Source: JALZKA01 sp963717635 (lineage in GTDB: Bacteria; Actinomycetota; Thermoleophilia; Solirubrobacterales; 70-9). From it: 64,000 bases of DNA. Made by a program: the position numbers and the translations under genes. The notes beneath the pieces were generated by a model, which was not told where the DNA came from, made no database searches, and saw only the letters and a list, made by a program, of their open reading frames with translations. Below, in pieces: positions 1-8,858 of the stretch (position 1 is the stretch's first letter; each line of letters begins with the position of its first letter). The DNA is taken from NCBI GenBank assembly GCA_963717635.1, contig OY970347.1:2356001-2420000 (forward strand), in the 5' to 3' direction.

Positions 1-135
1 GGCCGAAACGCGCACGCGGTTCCCGGCGGCGGCCGCCCGGGTCACCGCGTCGCTCAGCTCGCCGAGCGTTCCCGGCGTCTCGATCGCGGCCGGGGTGCAA
101 CTCTGCTCCCCGGCCCAGTTCGTCCAGCGCGACAT
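1..135 (-). CDS. FAD-linked sugar-lactone oxidase (N-terminal part)
   Basis: Only the first 45 codons are in the window; the gene runs off the left edge. Reading the minus strand from an ATG at 135, the product begins MSRWTNWAGEQSCTP and continues with a proline-rich step and an amphipathic helix before RVRVSA. This is the classic start of the L-gulono-/D-arabinono-1,4-lactone oxidase family: a WxNWAG opening, then the P-x-T-x-x-E-L-x-x-A-V helix that begins the FAD-binding fold, just before the expected G-x-G-H-S flavin motif, which lies outside the window. The enzyme would oxidise an aldonolactone or sugar alcohol with oxygen or another acceptor. It diverges from the tRNA-Ser gene, 26 bases away. 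The family call is fairly safe; the substrate cannot be told. Confidence 0.75.
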   Translation of the reverse strand, partial: MSRWTNWAGEQSCTPAAIETPGTLGELSDAVTRAAAAGNRVRVSA

Positions 136-161
136 GGCCGCGGCAATCTATCCTCGGCCTT

Positions 162-252
162 GGAGGGGTGGCAGAGCGGCTGAATGCGGCGGTCTTGAAA
201 ACCGCTATGGGCGTTAACTCGTCCATCGTGGGTTCGAATCCCACCCCCTCCG
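162..252 (+). tRNA. tRNA-Ser (anticodon UGA)
   Basis: A full class II tRNA fold is visible. The acceptor stem is GGAGGGG (162-168) with CCCCTCC (245-251), the anticodon stem GCGGT/ACCGC encloses the loop CTTGAAA with anticodon TGA at 196-198, there is a long variable arm, and GGTTCGAATCC forms the T arm. Base 252 is the discriminator G expected for serine tRNAs. CCA is not encoded. The 91-base length fits a serine tRNA with a long variable arm. Confidence 0.98.
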
Positions 253-253
253 C

Positions 254-1399
254 TCACGCCGGTTCCGGCTCGCCGCTGCGTATCAGCGCGATCAGCGCCA
301 CGGCGCAGATCGCAGCCAGCGCGCTGTACGCGACGGCGTCGCTCCAGAGCTCCGCCAGCCCGGGGCCGCCGGTCGCGCCGATCGTGTGACCCAGCCCCCA
401 GCCCAGGTTCACGAACCCGAACGCAAGCCCCTGGTCGATCCCGGCGCCTTCGGCGCTGTCGCTCAGCATCGCCATCGCCGGCGACCAGAGGATTCCGATC
501 GCCGGGGCGGCGATCACGAAGACCAGGCCCAGTACCCACGCCCGCTCGGGCACGATCAGCACCAGCGCGGCCACCGTGCTCGCCGCGAGACCGACCTTGC
601 TGGGCATCAACCGCCCGTAGCGATCCGAGATGCGGCCGGCGACGGGCGCCACCATCGCCTCGGTGAGCGCCGCGATTAAGAAGACCGCCGCAATCGCCCC
701 GGCGCCGGCCCCCAGCTCGTCGAGCCGCAGCGGCAGCAGGACGTCGATCGCGCCGAACACCATGCCCGGAATCAGGATCAGGGCCATGCCCACCCGCACC
801 CCGGGGGCGCCGATCACCGCCGCCAGCTTCGCGCGAGCCGAGCGCCCGCTGCGCGCCGGCCGGGGCGCCGGCAGGCGCAGGGTCAGGGCGATCAGCCCCA
901 GGCCGGCGACAGCCACCGCCCCGAACACCGGGGCCCGACCCAGCGCAACGGCGGCGCCGCCCAGCACCGGCCCGAACAGGACGCCCCCGATCGCCACCCC
1001 CATAGCCGCGCCGATCAGCTCGCCGCGGCGCTCGCGTGGAGCCGCACCGATCAGCCAACCCAGGGCGCCCGCCCACGAGCAGGCGCCGCCGACGCCCTGG
1101 ACGAAGCGGGCGAAGTCGAGCAGGACGACGTCGTTTGCGGTCGCGAAGACGATTCCCGAGGCGGACATCAGACCGAGTCCGGTGAGCACCGTGGGGCGCA
1201 CGCCCACCCGCGACGCCAGTAGCCCGGCTGGGATCGCCGCTGTGAGGGTGCCGGCCGCATAGGCGCCGGAGAGGATCCCGGCCGCCGTCTTCGAGAGCTC
1301 GAAGTCATCGGACAGCCGCGGCAGAAGCGGCGCCACCGCGGCGAAGAACATCGTGTCCACGAACACGATTGCCGAGGCGAGGATCAGCAGGCGGCGCAT
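254..1399 (-). CDS. MFS transporter
   Basis: 381-residue integral membrane protein of the major facilitator superfamily. It starts at ATG 1399 with a first transmembrane helix directly at the N-terminus (LLILASAIVFVDTMFFAAV) and shows about twelve hydrophobic segments. The A-type motif lies in the loop between helices 2 and 3 (AGLLASRVGVRPT), and its repeat in the second half is AGRISDRYGRLMPSK. The short length and absence of large loops fit drug- or sugar-efflux-type MFS proteins. The stop codon lies two bases beyond the tRNA-Ser on the opposite strand, so transcription of the two converges. Substrate cannot be inferred. Confidence 0.85.
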   Translation of the reverse strand: MRRLLILASAIVFVDTMFFAAVAPLLPRLSDDFELSKTAAGILSGAYAAGTLTAAIPAGLLASRVGVRPTVLTGLGLMSASGIVFATANDVVLLDFARFVQGVGGACSWAGALGWLIGAAPRERRGELIGAAMGVAIGGVLFGPVLGGAAVALGRAPVFGAVAVAGLGLIALTLRLPAPRPARSGRSARAKLAAVIGAPGVRVGMALILIPGMVFGAIDVLLPLRLDELGAGAGAIAAVFLIAALTEAMVAPVAGRISDRYGRLMPSKVGLAASTVAALVLIVPERAWVLGLVFVIAAPAIGILWSPAMAMLSDSAEGAGIDQGLAFGFVNLGWGLGHTIGATGGPGLAELWSDAVAYSALAAICAVALIALIRSGEPEPA

Positions 1400-1412
1400 C
1401 CGTCCAATCTAG

Positions 1413-1505
1413 GGAGGCACGTTTGCCCACTCGGCCGTCACCCAGAACTTCTTCCACTGGGGCGTGCCGCTCGGGACGGGCGCGCTTCCGCCTGTTCCCG
1501 GGGAT
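1413..1505 (+). pseudogene. Fragment of a GH26-like hydrolase gene
   Basis: In the gap between the MFS and MCE genes, the plus-strand frame opening after a TAG at 1410-1412 reads through a QNFFHWGVPLGTGAL segment (1443-1487). It matches QNFFHWGVPLTTGAL of the intact GH26-like gene at 3058-4182 in 13 of 15 residues. The DNA has diverged much more, mainly at third codon positions, so this is an old paralogue, not a recent duplicate. No start codon, signal peptide or catalytic residues remain, and similarity ends before the MCE gene on the other strand. It is best read as the remnant of a decayed paralogue. Confidence 0.7.
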
Positions 1506-1517
1506 GCCGGAGTATCG

Positions 1518-3002
1518 CTAGGGCCCGGTCGGCACCTGGCTGGGGTCGCAGTTCAGGTTGCCGCCGTCGGTGAACGGGGTCGAGCCGTCGCCGGGGTCGC
1601 GCTCGAGCGAGCCGGGGCAGCGGGCAGTGTTCCCCACGTCGAGCGCTGACACGCCGATCCCCTGGAGCGCGTCGCCGACGTCGACCGGCAACAACAGGTT
1701 CGAAAGGCCGCTACCGGACGGGCTGAAGGCGTTGAAGGTCGCCGCGATCCGCCCCAGGCCGCCGCTCGCGTCGTCCTCCCCCGAGTAGGCGAACCCGTCA
1801 AACCAGCCGACCAGCTCCGGGGTGAACGCCCTCAGGTTCGAGATCTGGGGCAGCGAGTTGGTGAGCGCGCAGGTGGTCTCGCCGAGCGCGCCCTGGGAGA
1901 AGTCGTCATCGGCTGCCTGGTCGAAGTCGTTGGCGGGGTCCGAGCCGCAATCGGGCGCGCCGGAGCCGACCGCGGCCCGGGCCAGCGGCACCTGCGAGCG
2001 GGTCAGCTCGACCAGGTCGTTGGCCTTGCCGGGGCGGCGCACGATCTCAGACAGGTCGCGGATCGTCGGCACCGCGTCGCGGGCCGCGGCCCGGAACTCG
2101 GCAAAGAACGGGCGCAGGCGGTCGGCGACCGGCAGCGAGGCGGCGACCAGCGGGTTTAAGTCGGTGAGCGCCGCCCGCAGGTTGACGAAGGTGGTGTTGG
2201 CCTGGCGCATGAAGCCGGGCAAGAGGTTGATCGCCCGGGCCAGCGCCGCGCGCTGGTTGCCGATCGCGCCCAAGGCGGCGTTTGCGTTTCCGACCAGGGC
2301 CGAGACGTCAGAGCGGCGCTCGGCGAGCAGGCCCGAGAGCTTTGCGGTGTCGACGATCAACGACTCAAAGGCGCGGGTGTCTCGGGTCAGCTCGCCGAAC
2401 ACCTGGCGCGAGGTCGAAAGGAACGGGTTTGAGTAGCGAAAGCCCGCGTTGGCCTGCTTGGTGACGCCCTCATAGGAGTCGCGAAAGCCCTTGATCACGC
2501 GCTTGAAGTCCTTGACGGTCTTGGTGTCGAGGGTGTTGAAGACCTCGTCCAGATCGACCGCCGAGACCGTCTCCTCCTGGGTAAGCGTGCCGCCGTCTTC
2601 GATCTCGGCGCCTGAGTCGCCGGCCGGCGGCAGGGTCAGCTGGACCTGGCGCCCGGCGACCGATGAGAGCGAGTTCTGGCGCACGGTTGCGACCGTGCCT
2701 CGGGGGAGCGGGGTTGACTCCCGCTCGGAGATCGCCATCCGGACCACCGCCTGCCCGTCGTCGCCAAGCTCGATCGACTCGACGGTACCGACCCCGCGGC
2801 CGCCGATCAGCACCTCGTTGCCGTTGACCAGCTGGCTCGCGTTTTGGAACTCGGCCGTGACCCGATAGGGGTCGCCATCGTCGAACAGGACCAGGTAGAC
2901 GGCCAGAGCCGCAATCGCCAGCGCGAGCACGGCCGGCCAGCGCCGCGGTGCCTCCTCTTCCTGAGCGGCGTTGCCATCGCGTTCGCGAACCCCTTCGCCC
3001 AC
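1518..3002 (-). CDS. MCE/MlaD family protein
   Basis: About 494 residues starting at GTG 3002. The open frame extends upstream to an ATG at 3200, but that would overlap the divergent signal-peptide gene, so the later start is preferred. After a charged N-terminus comes one membrane helix (WPAVLALAIAALAVYLVLF), then a single MlaD/MCE domain with the typical NGNEVLIGGRGVGTVESIE and LPRGTVATVRQNSL strands, followed by a long helical region and a low-complexity C-terminus. MCE proteins form periplasmic or cell-wall-side hexameric channels for lipids in partnership with a YrbE permease and Mla ATPase. No permease is found nearby, so this is an orphan MCE subunit. Its cargo is unknown. Confidence 0.85.
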   Translation of the reverse strand: MGEGVRERDGNAAQEEEAPRRWPAVLALAIAALAVYLVLFDDGDPYRVTAEFQNASQLVNGNEVLIGGRGVGTVESIELGDDGQAVVRMAISERESTPLPRGTVATVRQNSLSSVAGRQVQLTLPPAGDSGAEIEDGGTLTQEETVSAVDLDEVFNTLDTKTVKDFKRVIKGFRDSYEGVTKQANAGFRYSNPFLSTSRQVFGELTRDTRAFESLIVDTAKLSGLLAERRSDVSALVGNANAALGAIGNQRAALARAINLLPGFMRQANTTFVNLRAALTDLNPLVAASLPVADRLRPFFAEFRAAARDAVPTIRDLSEIVRRPGKANDLVELTRSQVPLARAAVGSGAPDCGSDPANDFDQAADDDFSQGALGETTCALTNSLPQISNLRAFTPELVGWFDGFAYSGEDDASGGLGRIAATFNAFSPSGSGLSNLLLPVDVGDALQGIGVSALDVGNTARCPGSLERDPGDGSTPFTDGGNLNCDPSQVPTGP

Positions 3003-3057
3003 AGCGGCCAAGCTACAGAACACTTTGGCGTCTGTCTGTGACGATGCATTCGTGGAG

Positions 3058-4182
3058 GTGACACCGAGACGGTCCGGTCGGGGAGCGGGGGTGGTCGCCG
3101 CCTGCGCGCTTGCGATGACGGTCGCGCTTGCCTCGGGATCGGCCTCGGCCCGGCCCTTTGTGCCGCCCGGCCACAAGATCTGGCACGGCGTCTCCGACAC
3201 CGGCGAGATTCGCGACTACCGTCGCTTCAACGACCAGGTCAAGGCACATACCCCCCTGCTCCAAAACTTCTTTCATTGGGGAGTGCCGTTGACGACCGGC
3301 GCCCTGGACCGCTGGGAGCGCACCGACACACGGGGTGTCCTCAGCCTCTCGACCGCCCCGGGGGAAGGCACCGAGGTGACTACGCCGCGCCGTCTCGCCA
3401 GCGGGCGTGACGACCACTACATGCTGAGGCTGAACCAGTCGATCTCAAGCTCCGGCCAGGTCGTCTACGTCCGCCCGTTTGCCGAGATGAACCTGCACCT
3501 GAACCCGTATTCGGCGTTCAACGCCGACGGCTCGCGACGGCCCAAGCATTCGACCGCCTGGTTCAAGCGGGCCTGGCGGCGGTTGGCGGTGATCCTGGAC
3601 GGCGGTTCCCGCGCCGCGATCAACGCGCGCCTGCTGAAGCTCGGCATGCCGCGCATCCATCGCGCGGAGTCGAACGACGACCCGGTCTACGAGCAACGCG
3701 GCACGCCGACCGATTTCGACCACCCGAAGGTGGCGCTGATGTGGATGCCGCTCACCCGCGGCTCGCCCAACGTCCCCGGCAACGCGCCCCGCGACTATTG
3801 GCCCGGGCGCAAGTACGTGGACTGGGTGGGCACCGACACCTACGCCAAGTTCTCGAACCGGACGCTCTGGACGAACCTCCGGCGCTTCTTCCGGGACTTC
3901 CGGCGGTTCCCGTTCGCGATCGGCGAGTACGGGCCGTGGGACAACGACCACGACGGCGAGTTCACGCGGCGCCTCCACAAGTGGGCGCGCGATCGGCCCC
4001 GCGTGCGCGCGCTTCTGTATTTCCGCAGCGTCGACCCGATGAACGAATTCAACCTCCAGTACTACAAGGGCGCCAAGCGGTCGCTCCGCAGGATCCTCAA
4101 CCGGCGCCGCTACGCCCCGTTCGCCCCGGGCACAAAGGACGGGTACGAGGGCCCGCCCGGCGGCGGTGGCATCACGCCCTGA
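3058..4182 (+). CDS. Secreted GH26-like glycoside hydrolase
   Basis: About 374 residues from GTG 3058 (GTG 3052 is equally possible; neither has a clear ribosome binding site). The N-terminus is a signal peptide: basic residues, then VVAACALAMTVALASGSASA. The body resembles family 26 glycoside hydrolases (beta-mannanase type, TIM barrel). VRPFAEMNLH holds the likely acid/base Glu143, YVDWVGTDTYA lies in the barrel, and FAIGEYGPW holds the likely nucleophile Glu290. It should be an exported polysaccharide-cleaving enzyme or a lectin-like relative; the polysaccharide cannot be named. It diverges from the MCE gene and ends 11 bases inside the converging epimerase gene. A decayed paralogue lies at 1413-1505. 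Confidence 0.75.
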   Translation: MTPRRSGRGAGVVAACALAMTVALASGSASARPFVPPGHKIWHGVSDTGEIRDYRRFNDQVKAHTPLLQNFFHWGVPLTTGALDRWERTDTRGVLSLSTAPGEGTEVTTPRRLASGRDDHYMLRLNQSISSSGQVVYVRPFAEMNLHLNPYSAFNADGSRRPKHSTAWFKRAWRRLAVILDGGSRAAINARLLKLGMPRIHRAESNDDPVYEQRGTPTDFDHPKVALMWMPLTRGSPNVPGNAPRDYWPGRKYVDWVGTDTYAKFSNRTLWTNLRRFFRDFRRFPFAIGEYGPWDNDHDGEFTRRLHKWARDRPRVRALLYFRSVDPMNEFNLQYYKGAKRSLRRILNRRRYAPFAPGTKDGYEGPPGGGGITP

Positions 4183-5182
4183 GCGAGACCAGCTCCCGAA
4201 GCGTCGAGCGCGCGTCGTGGACGGGCTCCCAGCCCAGCTCGGTACGCGCCCGGCGGGTGTCCATAAGCATCGAGTAGCGAAGCGCCTCGAGCCAGCCCGC
4301 CTGAACCTCGAGGCCCGGGACCCGCGCGATGACGGTGGCGCCGGCGTCCAGTGCCCGTTTGGGAATCGGGACGGAGTGCCAGCCGAGCGCATCGGCGAGG
4401 TCCGAGATCGTGATCTCCCCGGCGGCGGCGAGGTTGTAGACACCGGGTGAGCCTCGGCCCAGTAACCCGGCCACCAGCGCCGTCGCAACGTCGTCGTGGT
4501 GAACCAGCTGGAACGGAATCCCGTGGTCGGGCAGGACCGGCTTGACGCCCGGAACGCGGCTCAGCGCTTGCGCAAGCGTCGACGGCACCCTGTCCTCGAG
4601 CTGGATGTAGGGAAGCTGCCTCAACAGCGCCGGCGCGTCGGGCCCGGCCACGACGCAGGGCCGAAACACATAGGCATCGGTCGTGCCCCCCGCCAGAGCC
4701 TCCGCCAGAACCCGCTCGACCTCGGCCTTCTGGTGTGAGTAGGCGTGGCGGCCGGTGCCGCGGGCCGGCATGTCCTCGGTCAGGACGCCGTCCACGTCGT
4801 GGTAGCCGTAGGCCGCGACCGAAGACGTGTAGACCAGCCGTGATACGCCGGCCGCCACCGACGCATCGAAGACGTTTCGCGACCCCTCGATGTTGATGTC
4901 GTAGCTGTCGGCGGTGGCCTCGACGACGATGAACGCGAGGTGAACGACCAAGTCCGCCTCGGCCACCAGTGCGTCCACCGCGGCGCGATCGAGGATGTCG
5001 CCGCGGCGGTACTCGGTCTTCTCCCAGCCGAGCTCGCGGGGGTCGAACGGGCGCCGCGCCATGGCCAGGACCCGCGCGATCTCGGGGCAGCCCTCGAGGG
5101 CGCGGACGAATGGCTTCCCGATCTCGCCGGTCGGGCCGGTGACGGCGACGGTGAGCCCATCGGCTGGGTGGCCCGCTTCCAT
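4172..5182 (-). CDS. NAD-dependent epimerase/dehydratase family protein
   Basis: 336-residue extended short-chain dehydrogenase/reductase starting at ATG 5182. The Rossmann glycine motif is TGPTGEIGKP (about residues 15-24). The catalytic set is Ser120/121 in YTSSVAAYG and Tyr148/Lys152 in HAYSHQKAE. The C-terminal half carries the substrate-binding part and ends RTELGWEPVHDARSTL, typical of sugar-nucleotide epimerase-like proteins. It likely acts on a nucleotide sugar or a small carbonyl compound in the cytoplasm. It lies about 1 kb downstream of a sigma factor/SnoaL pair on the same strand, a setting that recalls ECF41 loci, where epimerases and oxidoreductases are common neighbours. Confidence 0.85.
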   Translation of the reverse strand: MEAGHPADGLTVAVTGPTGEIGKPFVRALEGCPEIARVLAMARRPFDPRELGWEKTEYRRGDILDRAAVDALVAEADLVVHLAFIVVEATADSYDINIEGSRNVFDASVAAGVSRLVYTSSVAAYGYHDVDGVLTEDMPARGTGRHAYSHQKAEVERVLAEALAGGTTDAYVFRPCVVAGPDAPALLRQLPYIQLEDRVPSTLAQALSRVPGVKPVLPDHGIPFQLVHHDDVATALVAGLLGRGSPGVYNLAAAGEITISDLADALGWHSVPIPKRALDAGATVIARVPGLEVQAGWLEALRYSMLMDTRRARTELGWEPVHDARSTLRELVSLRA

Positions 5183-5251
5183 GGACGCACCCTATCCCCG
5201 GAGGTAGGCTGGCCGAAGGGGAGCGCCAACTCGAGAACAGAGGAGAAGGAC

Positions 5252-5629
5252 ATGGGCTTCATGGACAAGATGAAGGACGCGGCGAAGCAGGCGGGCGAGG
5301 CCGGACGACAGATGGGCGAGGCGGCGAAGGACGGCATGTCGCCCAGCACGTTCGGCACCGCACAGGACGTCAACCGGATCGGCCATCAGGGCGTCGAGAC
5401 CAAGGCGATCCTGAAGTCGCTCGAGGCGATCGGCGGCAAGAAGCTGGGCGGCGGCACGGAGTACGTGATGGAGATCGAGGTCCAGCCGGCCGACGGGGCC
5501 CCTTACCCCGCGACGATCAAGCAGCAGTTGATCGAGCAGAGCGCGACGCACTACGAGCAGAACATCGGCGGCGAGATCACGGTCAAGGTCGATGCGGCCG
5601 ACCCGAGCAAGATGGTGCTCTGGGGCTGA
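5252..5629 (+). CDS. Conserved hypothetical protein with amphipathic N-terminus
   Basis: 125 residues from ATG 5252, preceded by a strong AGGAGAAGG ribosome binding site at 5241-5249. The first 35 residues form a lysine-, alanine- and glycine-rich amphipathic helix (MDKMKDAAKQAGEAGRQMGE). The remainder alternates beta strands (EYVMEIEVQPADGAPYPATI, then GGEITVKVDAADPSKMVLWG) and resembles a small beta-barrel domain found in many actinobacterial proteins of unknown role. No signal peptide or membrane segment is present. It diverges from the epimerase gene, and its stop lies close to the sigma-factor remnant. The function is not known. Confidence 0.75.
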   Translation: MGFMDKMKDAAKQAGEAGRQMGEAAKDGMSPSTFGTAQDVNRIGHQGVETKAILKSLEAIGGKKLGGGTEYVMEIEVQPADGAPYPATIKQQLIEQSATHYEQNIGGEITVKVDAADPSKMVLWG

Positions 5630-5638
5630 GGCACCCCG

Positions 5639-5706
5639 TCAGTCCATAGCCCCCAGCTGCCGCAACCTAGCCCGCCCTTCAGCCAGGCACCGGTTGGTTT
5701 TGGTCA
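5639..5706 (-). pseudogene. C-terminal fragment of a duplicated sigma-factor gene
   Basis: Reading the minus strand from about 5706 to a TGA at 5639-5641 gives TKTNRCLAEGRARLRQL followed by GAMD and a stop. The intact sigma-like gene at 6157-6657 ends TKVNRCLAEGRARLREL followed by RSTP and a stop. Only the recognition helix end and C-terminal tail of region 4 survive, abutting the stop codon of the SnoaL gene. It is the trace of a second copy of the sigma gene, lost apart from its last 20 codons. Confidence 0.8.
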
Positions 5707-6120
5707 ATCTGGGCTTTCGCCCACCGTCTCGTTTAGCCCGGCCGCCCGTCGGGCGCGCATGGGAGTGCCGTAGCCGCGAGCGTGGGCGACCATCCCGTCA
5801 CGCACGCTGATGATCGAGCCCCAAGGTGTGTCCACCGCGATCCCGGTAAGCCGAAAGGTGCCGGTGAGCCGCTGGGTGGTCACCACGTGCTCGGAATCGA
5901 CGCTCTCCACCGTCAACACATCGAGGCGCATGTCGTCGACGACCTCGGCGAGGTCATCCCACCACTGACGCACCCCATCGCGTCCAAGGTACGGCCCCGT
6001 GATCGGGAACTCGGCCACGTTCTCGATAACCACGTCCTGATCGCACAGCTCCGGCGCAGGATCTCCCTCCCTGAGCCGGTCCAACCAACGGCGAACGACC
6101 TCGACGGCATCGCTTGTCAT
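5704..6120 (-). CDS. SnoaL/NTF2-like domain protein
   Basis: 138 residues from ATG 6120 (a TTG six codons upstream, at 6138, is possible). It has the cone-shaped alpha+beta barrel pattern of the SnoaL/limonene-epoxide-hydrolase/NTF2 superfamily: an N-terminal helix (VEVVRRWLDRLREGDP), then ENVAEFPITGPYLGRDGVRQ, WWDDLAEVVDDMRLDVLTVE, and closing strands ending with GSIISVRDGMVAHARGYGTP. Proteins of this fold are small-molecule isomerases or hydrolases, or ligand sensors. It sits 36 bases downstream of the sigma-like gene on the same strand, so the two are probably co-transcribed. A sensory or regulatory role for that sigma factor is plausible but not shown. Confidence 0.75.
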   Translation of the reverse strand: MTSDAVEVVRRWLDRLREGDPAPELCDQDVVIENVAEFPITGPYLGRDGVRQWWDDLAEVVDDMRLDVLTVESVDSEHVVTTQRLTGTFRLTGIAVDTPWGSIISVRDGMVAHARGYGTPMRARRAAGLNETVGESPD

Positions 6121-6156
6121 TCGGGCAGTATCGGCCAACCAGGCGCCCGTGAACGT

Positions 6157-6657
6157 TCAAGGAGTCGACCGAAGCTCGCGAAGCCGAGCCCGGCCCTCCG
6201 CCAAGCATCGGTTGACCTTGGTGTACGTCCATCCCGTCAGCTCGCAGATCTCCCGGTACGAGTAGCCCTGCCCTATGAGAACGAGCGCCCGACGCTCGTC
6301 CTGCTTGAGCCGTGCCAGCATCCGGGCCCGTTCGCGGCAGCCCTCGCGGCGTTCCGCCCGCTCGGCGGGACACGGGCCGGCCCAAGGCAGCGCCTCGCCG
6401 ACCTCGGCCCCGAGCAGCCGCTCGCGCTCGCGCCGGACCGCCAGCGCCTCGCGCCGGGTCACCACATGCATCCAGCCGGCCAGCCGTTCTCCTTGGCTCG
6501 GCGGCGCCTTGGTCAGCAGGATCACCGTGGCCCGCTGCAGGGCATCGTCGGCGTCGTCCTGGCAGAGCGAGACGCGGCGCGCGGTGCGCCGGAATGACGC
6601 CCGGTGCGCGTCCAGCAGGGAAATCGCGGCATCGTGGTGGCTGGGCGACGACGGCAC
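6157..6657 (-). CDS. Sigma-70 family (ECF-like) RNA polymerase sigma factor
   Basis: 166 residues from GTG 6657. Region 2 is recognisable near residues 12-75 (DAAISLLDAHRASFRRTARR, then DADDALQRATVILL and LAGWMHVVTRREALAVRRER, the DD...LQ...W pattern of the -10 recognition region). After a short linker comes region 4 near residues 115-162 (LKQDERRALVLIGQGYSYRE, then ICELTGWTYTKVNRCLAEGR), a helix-turn-helix for -35 binding. There is no anti-sigma gene beside it; instead a SnoaL-domain gene follows. ECF41 factors carry a SnoaL domain fused to the C-terminus, so this pair could be a split version. Promoter targets are unknown. Confidence 0.8.
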   Translation of the reverse strand: MPSSPSHHDAAISLLDAHRASFRRTARRVSLCQDDADDALQRATVILLTKAPPSQGERLAGWMHVVTRREALAVRRERERLLGAEVGEALPWAGPCPAERAERREGCRERARMLARLKQDERRALVLIGQGYSYREICELTGWTYTKVNRCLAEGRARLRELRSTP

Positions 6658-6725
6658 GCAAGGTTCAACCCCGGCGCATGTGAGGTCGCCCCCACTCCGA
6701 CGACCGCCGATATCCTCGCCCCACG

Positions 6726-7673
<948 letters not shown>

Positions 7674-7685
7674 CCGGTCCGCCGC

Positions 7686-8858
7686 TTGCGGATCGCCCAC
7701 CTCACCGCGACCTTTCCGCCGTATCGCGGCGGCGCCGGAAACACGGCGCATCGGTTCGCGGTCGAGCAGGCCGCTCGCGGTCATGAGGTCGAGGTCTTCA
7801 CCGCGCCGGCACCCGGTGATGTGCCCAGCTCCGGGGGCGCCGAGGTGCATCGGATCGAGCCGGTGCTGGCGATCGGCAACGCCCCCCTGATCCCACGGCT
7901 GGCGCGGATCGACGGCTTCGACGTCGTCCACATCCACTACCCGTTCATCTTCGGGTCCGAGCTGACTCTGCTCGGGCGCCTCGCGAGCAAGCGTCGGCGG
8001 CAGGCCCTGCTGGTCCACTACAAGAACCGGCTCGTCGGCAAGGGACCGCGCGGGGCGCTGTTCGAGGCCTACGAGCACAGCGTCGCACCGGCCCTGATCC
8101 GCGCCGCGGACCGTGTCTGCGTGCTCTCCCCCGACCACGCGAACTCGGTCCCGTACCTGCGCCGCACCGCCAGGCGCGAGCCGGGCAAGCTGGTCGAGAT
8201 GCCGAACGGCGTCGACGCCGAGCTGTTCAGGCCGGGACCGGACGCCGGCGGCCTGCGCGAGCGGCTTGGCATCCCGGCCGCGGCGATCGTCGCGGCCTTC
8301 GTCGCCACGCTCGACCGGGCCCACCACTTCAAGCGCCTCGACGTGGCGATCGATGCCCTGGCCGAACTCGATGAGCCCGACGTCCACATCGTCGTCGCCG
8401 GTGGCGGCGAGCTGGTTGCCGACTTCGAAGCGCGAGCGCTTGCGCGCGGCGTCGGCGACCGCGTCCATTTCCTCGGGCCGATCCCCCACCCCGAGCTGCC
8501 GGACGTGCTGCGCGCGTGCGACCTGTTCCTGCTGACCACCGAGCCGCCGGAGTCGTTCGGCATCGTGCTGATCGAGGCGATGGCGAGCGGCCTGCCGGTC
8601 GTGGCCACCGACTACCCCGGCGTCCGCGCGGTGGTGGTCGAGGGCGAGACCGGGTTGCTCGCTCCACGCGGCGACGCCCGCGAGGTTGCGGCGCGGCTGC
8701 GTGAGCTGGTCGCCGCCGGCGCCGAGGGGCGCGAGCGAATCGGCAAGGCCGGGCGAGAGCGAGCCGAACGCGAGTGGAACTGGCCGCGCCTGGTCGACCG
8801 CATGGACGCCGCCTACGCGGAAGCGATCGTCGCACGCGCCGCGAAGATGAGCTCATGA
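7686..8858 (+). CDS. Glycosyltransferase family 4
   Basis: 390 residues from TTG 7686, 13 bases after the preceding stop. The N-terminal Rossmann domain opens RIAHLTATFPPYRGGAGNTA, typical of GT4 acceptor-side loops, and includes VHIHYPFIFG. The C-terminal donor domain shows VEMPNGVDAELFRP, FVATLDRAHHFKRLDVAIDA, and the E-x7-E motif in ESFGIVLIEAMASGLPVVAT. It should be a retaining, nucleotide-sugar-dependent transferase acting on the cytoplasmic face of the membrane. It overlaps the next gene by four bases (ATGA), implying translational coupling. The donor may be the UDP-xylose made by the upstream enzyme, but this is inference. Confidence 0.9.
   Translation: MRIAHLTATFPPYRGGAGNTAHRFAVEQAARGHEVEVFTAPAPGDVPSSGGAEVHRIEPVLAIGNAPLIPRLARIDGFDVVHIHYPFIFGSELTLLGRLASKRRRQALLVHYKNRLVGKGPRGALFEAYEHSVAPALIRAADRVCVLSPDHANSVPYLRRTARREPGKLVEMPNGVDAELFRPGPDAGGLRERLGIPAAAIVAAFVATLDRAHHFKRLDVAIDALAELDEPDVHIVVAGGGELVADFEARALARGVGDRVHFLGPIPHPELPDVLRACDLFLLTTEPPESFGIVLIEAMASGLPVVATDYPGVRAVVVEGETGLLAPRGDAREVAARLRELVAAGAEGRERIGKAGRERAEREWNWPRLVDRMDAAYAEAIVARAAKMSS

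Noticed and set aside
162..252. tRNA-Ser as a phage or island attachment site
   Set aside because: No integrase gene and no direct repeat of the tRNA 3' end were seen within the window.
3003..3200. N-terminal extension of the MCE protein to an ATG at 3200
   Set aside because: It would overlap the signal peptide of the divergent hydrolase and lacks any MCE-like content; a single membrane helix follows soon after the GTG at 3002.
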